Shown here: positions 23,201-32,349 of the stretch, one piece after another
How positions within the stretch are numbered: position 1 is the stretch's first letter
Layout: each line of letters begins with the position of its first letter
NCBI RefSeq assembly: GCF_000234665.1
Contig: NC_018337.1
Location: 248,001-312,000 of the forward strand
Source: Leishmania mexicana MHOM/GT/2001/U1103
Taxonomy: Eukaryota; Euglenozoa; Kinetoplastea; Trypanosomatida; Trypanosomatidae
Length of the DNA: 64,000 bases
Direction: 5' to 3'
Notes under the pieces: generated by a model
What the model was told of the DNA's origin: nothing
The model's input: the letters and a program-made list of their open reading frames with translations, nothing else
Database searches by the model: none
Program-made: the position numbers and the translations under genes

Positions 23201-23350
23201 ACCCTATCACTGCGCTTTTGCACCGAGTTTGCCTTCATTGGCATGGGCTTGGAGAAGCTGGAGGCGGTAGTGGGCACCTTTGCCGCGCTCCAGAGGTACT
23301 TTTATGAGGACCTTGCCGGAGATGATGAACTTCGCAAGAAGAAGAACTGA
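20216..23350 (+). CDS. Leucine-rich-repeat protein (1044 aa)
   Basis: The C-terminal half carries irregular leucine-rich repeats of the cysteine-containing or RI type seen in F-box/LRR and trypanosomatid LRR proteins: L-D-L-T-S-A-L near residue 720, L-E-L-L-N-L-S-Q-T near 858, L-Q-L-M-D-L-S-Y-C-D near 945, L-E-T-L-I-L-D-S-T-D near 970 and L-H-T-L-S-L-R-F-C-T near 995. The N-terminal half is Ser/Ala-rich and unassigned; I see no F-box. LRRs make a curved protein-binding surface, so an adaptor role is likely but the partner is unknown. The ATG at 20216 was chosen because the upstream in-frame extension to 19622 crosses a splice-type pyrimidine tract. The gene ends in a lysine-rich tail. Transcription is probably polycistronic with its plus-strand neighbours. 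Confidence 0.8.
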   Translation: MSVGSTSLPPLRPSGADLLACIASYWSSATQGNGSGIVRRQQRLPLAWIAASPAARVVAEQRHAWVVLPFTQIGTCPADAKVDGAASDGVENTFGSVLANATVQPRVLKLALKTDSADSSATRLVSSPLQQTAQESVVASVLSRLRRAGESLGDVDHALSPVRSAALSFNGPVSPSSTPPTTANGRSSSATQGVPDAANAAGCCGVHIGGITVVLVSGVHELDAAGAGAAFTEDRASSDGAAKHKGAFPIHGEGGPAALRPRLLFPSTTSCGGSVASMLSVPPNAAVYEGMAGGSREERMPATTNSIFRSGAELHGDDGGAADETANDPKTATSVYVVQQFTALRNRIREAQRRRASAAAVSSRELLTTVWYRQVFVSTAEATDTALCGVSQWWLQRSIRRHELPTTASQVISLTHANRSARASGSSYKDPRTLPPPLLHIKYVDDVFADLWWPRRLIMVVHHRLSERTARASWVAKLFLLMRIILALFVETVLHGVPQVAPPLRTSDEGHSGSGNDASQRPRVPPVDLISAFHKMGRVYGRHQLAALDVSHTGVRGTHLLACVLGSVMTPVMTSDGEAAAVHRKGLWALDVAGCTQLHHRRGELYALSHMLDQLCSHAASRVAELSLREPSGTRAVVDLLLSLSLRDGSRLASESATGLALALFTHHGHLTWVCAAGSDADSATLRELGQYALLVEAVSATQQPQPPHSPMCTLRALDLTSALRVDDVSPMGYLAQLEQLLLPFTYVDDVGIGNLDGHTYAHDLSAMLTLFTAAIAKEAPELPDNAQKSLQSTLDALQQLILIDDDGAGQPDVHRGNPCKGVVEALHQKFRSHLYHLDLTYCLCVSSVKGLVRQQQLELLNLSQTRVNKLGLFGGADLHHSSGSSASAAQPCRTPPLRLFIAEMCEHLSDLSGLAHISTLECVIVRSGSLGDDGLRALCTPDMQRLQLMDLSYCDRLHHVGCLAQLPALETLILDSTDVTPAEVKQLRSSRSLHTLSLRFCTEFAFIGMGLEKLEAVVGTFAALQRYFYEDLAGDDELRKKKN

Positions 23351-25131
23351 TATGCACTCTAGCCAATGTGCTCATCTTTTCTATTCCCCTTCCCTATGTG
23401 AAGACCCAGTGTGCTGGCAGATCGCGTCAGCTGGCTCCTCACAGGGGAGGCGGGCGCTATCGACTCGGAAAAGCCCTTCGTGATAATGACGCAGCTCTCT
23501 TCCAAGTACAAACTATTCTTGACATGGCTTTCCATCCACCCATACGCTCATCCTCTTCTCCCCCCCCCTCCCCCAGGCTAGTCTCTCAGCATCACGAATG
23601 CGGAGCTAGACGAGAAACGCTGGAAGAAGAGGCGGTGGAATGACCGTCACCAATCGCGCGCGATGCCTTATTTTTTTGTTGTCCCCCCGGTGTAACGTGG
23701 AGGGAGAGCAGCGGTGGGTTGGGGACGCAGGACAGGGCGGGATATACGCATGACGTCTGCTGCCTCCGCTGCAACCTACTCGGTGCTTGCATGGGTGGCC
23801 TTTGGGCGCATGGGTGTTGGACGTGCGGCCTGCCCTCTCTCTTCACGTACCTTCATTTTTTGTTTTGCTTTTTTTTCCTGGCGCCGGTTTTCTAACTCTC
23901 TCATCACCGCATAAGAACCCCCTGGTGATGACGGGTGTGGAAACCTCTCATTTCTGCTGCTGACAGGGTCCAGCACCCCGAGGTAGGGGGCGTCCGAGCG
24001 ATGCATCGCTACTGATGCCGGGGGTCAGGCCCTGGATGACAGCGTTGCGTCGGAGCGACCTGCGACAAGAAACACGCTTCTGTCACCCATGTGAAAGCCA
24101 CGGTGTCGGCGTGACTCGAACGCATCGCACCCGGCCCTCACAGTACCCAGTGGTGGGGAAGGGAGAGGAGGGGGCCTGTGGTAGGGCGGGGAGCAGCGTG
24201 GAGTCGACCTCGTGTTGTCTGGCAGAGAGCGGACGCGCTAGAAAAAAAAAGTTTGCATAACAAAACGCATAGTCCTGCATGTGTTTGTGGAGTGTGGAAT
24301 GCGCCGATGTTCGCCTCCCCCCTCCCTCGCTTCTTCTTTCTCAGAACTAACTTTCTGTGTTTCTGCGCGCTGGCCCATCACACAGCTTCAACTACCGCAA
24401 CTCTAACAGTACACTCACTGCTTCTCCCTTCTTTCCACACTCCCGCCGTTGCGCGCGGCCCGGTGGAGTCTGGGTACTCTTGTGGCAGTCGAAAGAGGAA
24501 GGGAGACGCCTTGTCGGGCAAAAATGCAAAGCTGTGACAGCTCCGTCCTCAACCGTACACGGGCCCCTCCTCCCTCTCCTCCTAACGCGCATAGCTCCGT
24601 ACCGGAGATGTACGCCACGAGGGCTCCTCCTGGGGCCTAACTCACCACCTTGCACTAGTACGTGTGTTCCCCGTCTACCTTTACTCTCTCCCCCTTCCTC
24701 CTCCTTGTGGATTATCCGTCCCCTCGGCGGTGCGAAAGAGAACGTGCTGCCGACGTGAGCACAACACGCACATCGAAGCGCTGTGTGACAGGTGAAGGTC
24801 TATCCTTTTTTCTCTCCCTGCGCCCTTTCCCCCCTTTCTCAAACGCGCGCGCACGTCTGCGGAGTGCCGCAACCATCAGCACCACTGCCGTCGCTAAAGC
24901 GATTTCTTTGATTTCGGTTGGCGTACTGTTTTACTTTTATTTTTCCGTGTGTCCCCGCTCTATCTCAAGTACACTGTCGTGCAGCATTGTATCCTCCCCT
25001 CTCCCTCTTCCACGAAACGTGCCTCTGCTCGCCCACCCACCCCAAGCTGCCCCTCGACTCCTTGTACCCCTATAAACGCACACTCTCGTCGCACTAGCGC
25101 AGATACACACACACAGGGGTGCCGGTACAAG
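23351..25131. other. Spacer containing a SIDER-like element and the RPN11 leader
   Basis: Apart from the retroposon remnant at 23918-24250 this is pyrimidine-rich non-coding DNA. The frame of RPN11 stays open back to an ATG at 24949, but that part reads as Pro/Ser/Thr-rich leader and lies among pyrimidine tracts and candidate AG acceptors (25101-25102 and 25114-25115). Confidence 0.6.
23918..24250 (+). mobile_element. SIDER-type degenerate retroposon (ingi/L1Tc clade), non-autonomous
   Basis: The block starts with CCCCTGG, and about 45 bases on has CAGGGTCCAGCACCC. This matches the arrangement of the 77-79 bp signature (Pr77) shared by L1Tc, ingi and Leishmania SIDER elements, where the 5' CCCTG can pair with the downstream CAGGG. 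It ends in a nine-A run at 24242-24250. Candidate imperfect target duplications flank it: GCATAAGAA at 23909-23917 and GCATAACAA at 24255-24263. No coding capacity remains. In Leishmania such elements lie in 3' UTRs and can influence mRNA stability; here it would sit in the 3' UTR of the LRR gene. The assignment is by motif memory, not by alignment. Confidence 0.6.
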
Positions 25132-26061
25132 ATGGACCCCTCGGCCTTCGGAATGATGGCTGGTCGCGGCATGGGCCGCCAGACGGAGGTGCGCGATGCC
25201 CGCGACACTGCGGAGACGATTCAGATTTCGTCCATCGCACTGCTGAAGATGCTCATTCACGGTCGCACCGGCGTGCCGCTGGAAGTGATGGGCCTCATGA
25301 TTGGCGAGGAGATCGACGACTACACGATTCGTGTGGCGGATGTCTTCTCGATGCCGCAGACCGCCACGGGTCAGTCCGTCGAGGCGGTCGACCCGGAGTA
25401 CCAGGTCCACATGCTGGACAAGCTGAAACTGGTCGGTCGTCACGAGAACGTCGTGGGGTGGTACCACAGCCATCCCGGATTTGGCTGCTGGCTGTCCTCG
25501 GAGGATGTGATGACAGCCGCCGGCTACGAGAATCTGACTCCACGCAGCGTGTCGGTCGTGGTGGACCCTATCCAGTCTGTGCGCGGCAAGGTGGTGATTG
25601 ACGCCTTTCGCACTATCCCCCAGGAAATTATGGCTATGCGGGCGATGGGTGAGTACGTGGAGCCGCGTCAGGTGACGTCGAACATCGGATTTCTGTCCAA
25701 GCCGTCGGCTGTGGCCCTCTCCCACAATCTCAACCGTCAGTACTACAACCTCCCCGTCACCTTCCGTAAAAAGAACCACGAGTTGCGGCTGCTGCTGAAC
25801 GTGTACCGCAAGGGCTGGCAGGAGGGCTTCAAGTTGGAGAAGGCAAAGGTGTACCAGCGAGAGACCCGCACGAGCATTCGCGAGCTCATCTCCCTCTCAA
25901 AGCAGGCGGAGAAGTACATCACGCAAGGACGCGACGAGGATGATCTTGGCAACGTCGGTCAGATCAACGCTATGTCCCACCTGCAGATGGAGGCGGAAAA
26001 CGTTATCCACCGCAACCTCAATCAATCGATCGGCGCCATGATCAACGCAGTGGTGTTCTGA
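25132..26061 (+). CDS. RPN11: 26S proteasome regulatory subunit RPN11 (JAMM deubiquitinase, 309 aa)
   Basis: This is the zinc metalloprotease of the proteasome lid that cuts ubiquitin chains from substrates as they are translocated into the core. The MPN+/JAMM motif is intact: Glu51, then His112-Ser-His114-Pro, Ser122 and Asp125, inside G-W-Y-H-S-H-P-G-F-G-C-W-L-S. Family members pair with RPN8 in the lid. The length is close to the roughly 310 residues of human POH1/PSMD14, and the C-terminal helices are present. The start at 25132 gives the expected N-terminus with G-M-M-A-G-R-G-M-G; the longer in-frame option from 24949 is leader sequence. Conservation across eukaryotes makes this the most secure assignment in the window. 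It is surrounded by unrelated genes, as normal for trypanosomatids. Confidence 0.97.
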   Translation: MDPSAFGMMAGRGMGRQTEVRDARDTAETIQISSIALLKMLIHGRTGVPLEVMGLMIGEEIDDYTIRVADVFSMPQTATGQSVEAVDPEYQVHMLDKLKLVGRHENVVGWYHSHPGFGCWLSSEDVMTAAGYENLTPRSVSVVVDPIQSVRGKVVIDAFRTIPQEIMAMRAMGEYVEPRQVTSNIGFLSKPSAVALSHNLNRQYYNLPVTFRKKNHELRLLLNVYRKGWQEGFKLEKAKVYQRETRTSIRELISLSKQAEKYITQGRDEDDLGNVGQINAMSHLQMEAENVIHRNLNQSIGAMINAVVF

Positions 26062-27121
26062 TGTTTTATTTTCCCTCTTTACGTTCTCTTCGACTTCTTT
26101 CCTGTTGCTGTCGTTGCAGCCTTGGGCGACGGGATGCAATGATTTTGTGTGTGTGTGTGTGTATAGGGCGACGTCGACTGCCGACGTGTGACCATGCGGT
26201 GCGCTTTTTGTCTGTGGGCGAAAAGCAAAGGAAACGAAATTATATATATATATTAGACTTGAGCGTGCCATGAGGTCACCAATAACCCTCAACAGACGTG
26301 ACAGCGAGGGCAACCATAATGGAAGAGAAGAGCGCCAGTCTCTCTCAAGACCTGATGTTTCTTCCGTTTTCCGTCCGTGCGCGTCTCGTTCGCCGGCTTC
26401 CCGCGAAGTGCTCAGAAAGGGACGTCGCAGAAATGATGTCGAAGCCCCACGCGGGGCCGGGAACAGAGAGCAGCCGCCGTCGTGGAAAAGACAGCATCTG
26501 CTTTCTCCCTCCCCCCCCCCACCGAAACACTCCTATCCTTCCCTCTTTCCCTATCACTCCCTTCTGCCCCTCTCTCTCTGCCTTTCTCTCGCCAGCAAGC
26601 ATACACTATTTTTTTTCCCCGTCGCACGATCGCTTCCCTTCACTCTCCCGCACCTGCATTCTGACGGGGAACAAGTGAAAAGCCCCTTTCAGCAGCCTCT
26701 TCCCCTCCCAGCGCTCGTCTTTCCCCTTCCCCAACGTACTCTCTCGCACCTCTCCCTCTTCTTCCTTTTTCTCCTCTTTGCCTCTTCCTGTCGCTTGAGG
26801 CATCGCCACTGTTTCACTGTGCAGCACCCCATCTACCCCCTCTCCCCCTTCCTTATTTCCGCCGAGAAACCACCGGTGAGGATTCGCTCTCACTGCTTCC
26901 TCCCCCTCCTCCCCCGAATCTGCGCCACCGGACCACCAACTCAGCGGCACACACTCCCCACCCCCACCCCTTCGTCCCCTCAACGCCCTTCTCTCCTTTC
27001 CCTTCTCGTGCGTTGGTGCATCTCCCCCTCTCGTGTCCTCATTTTTCCCACCAGAGGCGCAGACGTTTTCGTTTTTGTTTTTCGTTGTTTGTTCGCCGTC
27101 AGGCCAGCGCATGGCCCGCCA
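26062..27121. other. Spacer and long 5' leader of the 27122 gene
   Basis: TG and TA runs near 26149-26162 and 26241-26253 follow RPN11. From about 26500 to 27100 the plus strand is almost continuous pyrimidine. The downstream frame remains open through it from 26270, giving a Pro/Leu/Phe/Ser translation that is not credible as protein. Confidence 0.6.
27040..27100 (+). promoter_or_regulatory. Polypyrimidine tract and AG acceptor upstream of ATG 27122
   Basis: A T-rich stretch ends in CGCCGTCAG, giving a textbook trypanosomatid splice acceptor about 20 bases before the ATG at 27122. It supports that start over the ATG at 26270. Confidence 0.55.
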
Positions 27122-30100
27122 ATGCCGCCTCCGTTTCGCAAGCCGTCACTTGGGTCGCAGGGCAAGCGCGCATTGCGACGCAGCAGCAGCCCGGCACCCC
27201 CCTCCTCCCGGTCACGCTCGCCCTCAACGTCGTCCAACGACTCTGATGATGATTTTGTGTACGTTCTGGGTAACGTCAAGAGCACTGAGGAGGCCGTTGA
27301 ATGCATCCGTGCTGTGCAGCAGCCAAAGGAAAAGAACCAAGGACGGTTCTTGGGGGGCCTCGGGGGCTCTGCGAAGAGTCTTACAGAGCTAGTCACAACC
27401 TCAGCAAACAGATACCCTGCATCTCGAAAGATGAAGGGAGAACTCCCGGCGACAATGGAAGAGTTCTACGAGTCTCCACGCTACACCGTCTCCCTCACTG
27501 CTGCCCGGGAAGCCCTCTTCTCTGACGCACTCTCTGGCTTTCACTCCTACGTAGGACGTGAAGAGGACCAGTGTGACCAGCTGCGCACCTACGGTGCTCA
27601 GGGCGGCGCTGTCCGCACCAGCGCCGTCCCCTCCCCCTCGCCTCCCATGACGCAGAAGTGGAACACGACACTTGCCGCCCCCTCAGCATCCCCCGCCAAA
27701 CCCGCATCCATGACTATGAAAGTGACAGGTGTAGTTGAAGAGGGCCACGGGCAGGTCGCGGCTCCCGCTTCTGCTCTACCACAAAACAACAGATCTGAAA
27801 GCGCTGGCGCCTCATCTACCACTGCAAACCAACGTGTTTCCTCGCCGTCCGTCGTGCCAGGTCCCGCTCACACGTCTCTACAGACCAAAGCTGCTTTCCC
27901 GCCGGATACCGTCGCAGCGGAGGCTGTCACCGCGGCAGTGGCAAAAGAAACGGAATCCGGCTCCCCGCGCATTCCCGCCTCCTACATGTTTCTTATGCGC
28001 AGTCGTGACTCAGAGGCGATGAGCCCCGGGTCTTCCCCGGCGCCTGCCGCGACGCCGCAAAGCGTCGCCCTTGAGAACCCGGCGCTTCCATCCTCAAGGG
28101 ACTCGCCTGCGAGCGGCAGGACAACGATAGCTTCCGGACCGGCTCCAGGCCCCACCACAAATCTTCATGTTGACGCGCCTGCATCTTCTTCTGCGGTAGG
28201 TAAAGGGGCGAAACTGGAGGCGATGCGGCCGCACGCCCCCCTGCAGAAGGTGATCCACCATCTCGAAAGTGTGCCGGCTGTGTTTCGCTACCGCTACTCA
28301 CCAGATTTCGAAGAGACGATCGACGAGAACAAGAAGCGGCAGCAGCAGCTCGATCGCGCGCTGCGCAAACATCAGTGGCTCGCCGGCTCCAGAGGTCTTA
28401 CACATGCGGAACGGCAAGAAATATCGAGCCGCTTTGCGGACCCGAACGCGCTGGCCCACGAGTGGCTATACGTTTGGGAGCAGTTCGAGCGTGACATCCC
28501 CCGCGAGACCCTCTTGATCGACGACACACGCTACCACGACGCCAACGATGCCTTGGCGGCTATCTTGAGCTACGTCGAGTACGGCTACGACAGAAGCCAG
28601 CAGCATATGAAGAAGAAGTTGGCCGCCGCCTTGGCAGCTGAAAAAAACGACGATGCTGCCACTACACCGGCGTCGAGGAGAGAGACGACCTTGTTTGAGC
28701 ATTTTTTCTCCGCAAGCACGGCAGCCCTCAAGGGTGCGGTTGTCAAGATGCGGGCGAGCCTGCCGGACTTTGTGGGGGATCCCCTCCTCTCCGTCTCCGG
28801 CTACAACCCTGCGCTCTATCACGCCTCTCTTCTCTTCCCCATCGATCCCAAGGCGCGAAGTGAGAAGATCTTCTGTGCAGTGCGGGAGGTGGTGCTGGCC
28901 TCCCAACAGTCCTTTATGGGGTTCCCGTACCAGCTGTTGTGCGAGCAGGTGGGGACAGAGCGGCTGGGGCTGGCACTGGAAGCACTGGAGAGGGATCAAG
29001 CGGAGGTGGACGACCTGGATGAGGAGGCGGAGGCGGGGAAAACAGCGCTGGTGACTCCGTTGGACACAACGCACGAAGAGAAGGTGACGACTTGTGTCAG
29101 TGGTGCGTCGGCCTCTATCCCCATCAAAAAAACAGCAGAGGCGGAGCCGGCTGTGAAAGAGATCACCACCTCAACGCACTCATCTCTGCACAGCTCACGT
29201 GTGCTGCGCATCTACCATAGTTTTCCCTCCCCGACAAGTGTGACGAACAGGAACGGAAGCGGCCATCGCCACCGGCAGCACACCGTCCACGCTGTAGACG
29301 AGTGGAACGTGTCATCCTCCTCAAGCCGCTTCTCAGACGCGGCCCCCTCTTCACTTTCGCTAAAGATCTCACCGGCAACGACAGCACCACCGCCTCCGCC
29401 AGGGGGCTCGGAGGAGTCCACAGAGGCGAAAGAGCAGCCGGTGCGGGAAGTGGGCAAGCAGCCAGCGGCAGTACCGGACGTCCTTCCGGCACACAGCCTG
29501 TCAGAGGAAGCGCGGCGACGCAAGGAGAACGTGGCGCGTCTCCGCCGAGAGCGGCGTCGTCGCAGGCGCGAACAGCTGCCTCTGTTGGTTGGCGAGCCCC
29601 GTCCTCACGAGTTCGCTGCCTTTCTCGGCATTGTGCGCGGCCGCGTCGTTGCCAAGCAGGTGAGGGAAGAGAAGAAAGAGATCGAGCAGCGGCGATGCGA
29701 GCAGGTGCAGCAGGTTGTGAAGCGGCAGTGCGAGCAGTGGGGCAGTGCACCAGCCTCTGGGCAGGGATCGCGCCCAGGCTCTCGTCAAGTCCCCTCTCCC
29801 TCCCTCGAGATGAAGCAAACAGAGGAAGATCCTTTAGCGCCGACCGCGCAGCCCGCGGACACCGCCATAGCATTCCGCAAGCTATTTCACGAAGATGTCG
29901 AGGGCTCCGCCTATCTGATTCCCACCTGTTCCGCCTCCGCCACAATGGAGCCCTCTTTGCGCCCCCCTCGCTCGCTACTCTCCAGCACTTCGATGCGAGA
30001 GGTATCGGTATCACCCGAGATGCGCGGGATGCGCATTCGCCTCTTCTTTGACGACAAGCGCAACGTGCCTGTCGTCGTGGTGAACAAGCTGTTCCGGTTG

Positions 30101-30334
30101 TTCACAATGCCGGGGCTGCGCGGCTTCACATCCTCCGACGACGACACCACAGAGGCGTTGAACGAAGGAACGGCACCGAAGGCAGCCACAGCGCACCCAA
30201 ACGCTCCTGCGCGCAAGTCTAGTGCTGGACGCACAGGCAGCTCGGAGAAGAGCCTGCTCCTCCTCATTCAAGTTCAGTTTTCGCTCTTTTTGCAGGAAGA
30301 TGCGGAAGTCAGGTGGAAATGGTGGAAGCTGTAG
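27122..30334 (+). CDS. Hypothetical protein, likely kinetoplastid-specific (1070 aa)
   Basis: I do not recognise this protein. Residues 1-40 are basic and Ser-rich with an acidic S-N-D-S-D-D-D-F patch. Residues about 40-160 look ordered (V-Y-V-L-G-N-V, then T-M-E-E-F-Y-E-S-P-R-Y). Residues 160-365 are disordered Ala/Pro/Ser. Residues about 367-640 form the largest ordered part, helical, with F-R-Y-R-Y-S-P-D-F, H-E-W-L-Y-V-W-E-Q-F and S-Y-V-E-Y-G-Y. A very basic helix with consecutive Arg residues lies near 795-820 and is followed by a charged helix. The C-terminus has R-I-R-L-F-F-D-D-K-R-N-V-P-V-V-V-V-N-K. No membrane segment or catalytic motif is evident. The frame is uninterrupted and GC-rich. 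The start is set by the splice acceptor about 20 bases upstream. Confidence 0.8.
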   Translation: MPPPFRKPSLGSQGKRALRRSSSPAPPSSRSRSPSTSSNDSDDDFVYVLGNVKSTEEAVECIRAVQQPKEKNQGRFLGGLGGSAKSLTELVTTSANRYPASRKMKGELPATMEEFYESPRYTVSLTAAREALFSDALSGFHSYVGREEDQCDQLRTYGAQGGAVRTSAVPSPSPPMTQKWNTTLAAPSASPAKPASMTMKVTGVVEEGHGQVAAPASALPQNNRSESAGASSTTANQRVSSPSVVPGPAHTSLQTKAAFPPDTVAAEAVTAAVAKETESGSPRIPASYMFLMRSRDSEAMSPGSSPAPAATPQSVALENPALPSSRDSPASGRTTIASGPAPGPTTNLHVDAPASSSAVGKGAKLEAMRPHAPLQKVIHHLESVPAVFRYRYSPDFEETIDENKKRQQQLDRALRKHQWLAGSRGLTHAERQEISSRFADPNALAHEWLYVWEQFERDIPRETLLIDDTRYHDANDALAAILSYVEYGYDRSQQHMKKKLAAALAAEKNDDAATTPASRRETTLFEHFFSASTAALKGAVVKMRASLPDFVGDPLLSVSGYNPALYHASLLFPIDPKARSEKIFCAVREVVLASQQSFMGFPYQLLCEQVGTERLGLALEALERDQAEVDDLDEEAEAGKTALVTPLDTTHEEKVTTCVSGASASIPIKKTAEAEPAVKEITTSTHSSLHSSRVLRIYHSFPSPTSVTNRNGSGHRHRQHTVHAVDEWNVSSSSSRFSDAAPSSLSLKISPATTAPPPPPGGSEESTEAKEQPVREVGKQPAAVPDVLPAHSLSEEARRRKENVARLRRERRRRRREQLPLLVGEPRPHEFAAFLGIVRGRVVAKQVREEKKEIEQRRCEQVQQVVKRQCEQWGSAPASGQGSRPGSRQVPSPSLEMKQTEEDPLAPTAQPADTAIAFRKLFHEDVEGSAYLIPTCSASATMEPSLRPPRSLLSSTSMREVSVSPEMRGMRIRLFFDDKRNVPVVVVNKLFRLFTMPGLRGFTSSDDDTTEALNEGTAPKAATAHPNAPARKSSAGRTGSSEKSLLLLIQVQFSLFLQEDAEVRWKWWKL

Positions 30335-32349
30335 GGAAGGGGCGCGGTGTTGGGCGCGGTGTTGGGCACCTGAGCCCCCGCTCTCCCTCACTCATCCCTG
30401 GCTCACAGAAGGGTTGTCGCCCAGGTGTCCTCGTCTCCACACACCTCCAGCTCCTGAGGATTTTTTGTACGGGTTTGTGTGTTCACGAACACAGCTATTG
30501 ACCTTGCAGAGCTACTTGCTACTCCGGCCTGTCCTCTTCCCCCTCCCCGATTCCTCCGCCACGCCATTCGTATCACGTTTACGGAAGGGGAATACCCCTT
30601 TCGAGTTTTCCGGCACTGAAGCGTCCAGCCGTGGATCGTGGTGTGTTTGGGTGTCCGGAGCTTCGGATGTGCCTTGTGTTTGCTGGTGTGCACCACGTCA
30701 CCTGCATGCAGGTGCCCATGCTTGTCCTCTCCCTTCCCTCACCTCCCACACACACCCTTTCTCTGAGGAAGGTGGCAGTTTTGTGGGCCACCGGATGCTG
30801 TTTGTGCTCGTACCTGCTTTCTTCTTATATCAACCGCGTGGGGGACTTTCTGCGGGCCCAAAATATACAAACAGAATCGGCCTTAAGCAACGTCGTGTCC
30901 TGAAGACACCTGCATGGGCACTGGCCCACGCAGACGGCGATGATGGCAAGGATTTCTGCGCCTGTCCATCGAGTACTTCCTCCGTTTCTCTCTCGCTCCA
31001 CACCGCTGCACTCTTCTTTAAAGGGTGATACGCGAGCATACGTTTTGTGTGCTCAACCCTCCCTCCCCCTCCCCCGCCTCCTCATCGCCACTCTCCCTCC
31101 CCCATTCCCCAAACTTCATTACGCTGATGTCCTCACACGAGCCCTCTCCCGACACCTACACACCCGCGCACACCGGCATCTATGTGTCTTTTTTTTTTCG
31201 GTCCTCACATTCGCCTCCTCGGTGTCAACGAGCCGAAATACCCCATCCACACGGAGAGCGTAGTGAAGTACCCCACAGCTCCCCACAGACCTGCCTCAAC
31301 ACTAAATCCTAGGCGCACAAAGGGGGCCAAAGCACACTGGGTTTCTCTACGATTATCGATCACCTCCCCCCCCCTTTCCCTTACCGCTGCTCTCAGGTGT
31401 AACCCCTCTTTTTCCTGGTTGTTTTCTTTTGTCTGGTGTCTATTTACTCTCTCTCCTCCAGGGTGGAGGTAGGCAAGGACCTACCGGTTGCTTCTGGCGG
31501 CAGCGTGGAGTTGCGTGGGTGTGGTGCCACCCGTTAGCGAGGCCAACGCGTGTATTTCTCTCTGTGCCTGTGTGTGTGTGTGTGTGTGTGTGTGCAAGCG
31601 AGACCGTCAAGAACAAAACGAAAGGAAAAGGTGTTGCATGCAGCGTGGCTTCTTTTTCTTGGTTTTCTTGTGTCCTCAGTCTCTCTCTCTATATATATAT
31701 ACGTTCCGCTAAGACACGGCGAAGTTTGCCTCCTGTCGAACCCGGACAGACTCTGATAAGCACAAGAAAAAGGGGGGCATCTCATTAGATCTGTTGCCCC
31801 GGCGCTGTCTTGGCGCTCGTGCAGGTGTCCCTTGTCTTTTGAGGCGTATGCTTCAGCAACAGCCGTCTCTGTCCGTTTTGGTCCTTTCTTGTTGCTGTTG
31901 TTGTTTTTTCCCCCATTCATCTTGTTGCCGTACTCCCCCCCCCCTCTCCCTCCCTCTCCTTTGTGGGCCTGTGTTTGTTGTTGTGCGGGTGGTGGTGCAC
32001 TGTGCGTGCTGGATAGTGTATAACGGTTCTTCCTGCCCCCCCCCCAAACGCATTACTCCTCCCCAGGCGCTTCCCATACACGAAAGCGCCTCCCTTCCAC
32101 ACACACACAGACACAGACACAAACAAGCACACACACTTTTGTTTCTTGTCGTACAACTGGCAGGTGCTGAGGGTAATCTCAAGCTGAATAAATCAAAGAG
32201 AAGCACTTATGCGAGGGAGTCCAATTTGGTGTGGGCCGTTCTCTGTCAGCTTTTTCTTGTAAGCTCGTTTGTACCCATTTTCTCTCGTTCTGTGTGTGTA
32301 TGTGTGTGTGCTTCACCACAAAAACGTAAAGAAGCGGAGGAGTGGCAGA
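30335..32349. other. Spacer between the 27122 gene and the ABC transporter (2.0 kb)
   Basis: Non-coding, pyrimidine-rich, with TG, TA and C-homopolymer runs. Frames reach about 270 residues, but they are interleaved with overlapping frames and have microsatellite-driven composition. A pyrimidine tract at about 32262-32290 with an AG at 32329-32330 fits the ABC transporter start at 32350. Confidence 0.55.
31569..31594. repeat. TG microsatellite
   Basis: Thirteen TG units without interruption, in the spacer before the ABC transporter. A CT/TA run follows at about 31680-31701. Confidence 0.85.

Noticed and set aside
24949..25131. In-frame extension of RPN11
   Set aside because: RPN11 proteins begin at the Met at 25132; the extension is low-complexity leader with AG acceptors downstream.
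26270..27121. In-frame extension of the 1070-residue hypothetical protein
   Set aside because: It is the translation of a pyrimidine-rich leader, with a splice acceptor about 20 bases before ATG 27122.
30222..31028. 268-codon plus frame after the 27122 gene
   Set aside because: It overlaps the end of that gene in another frame and runs through spacer with microsatellite composition.
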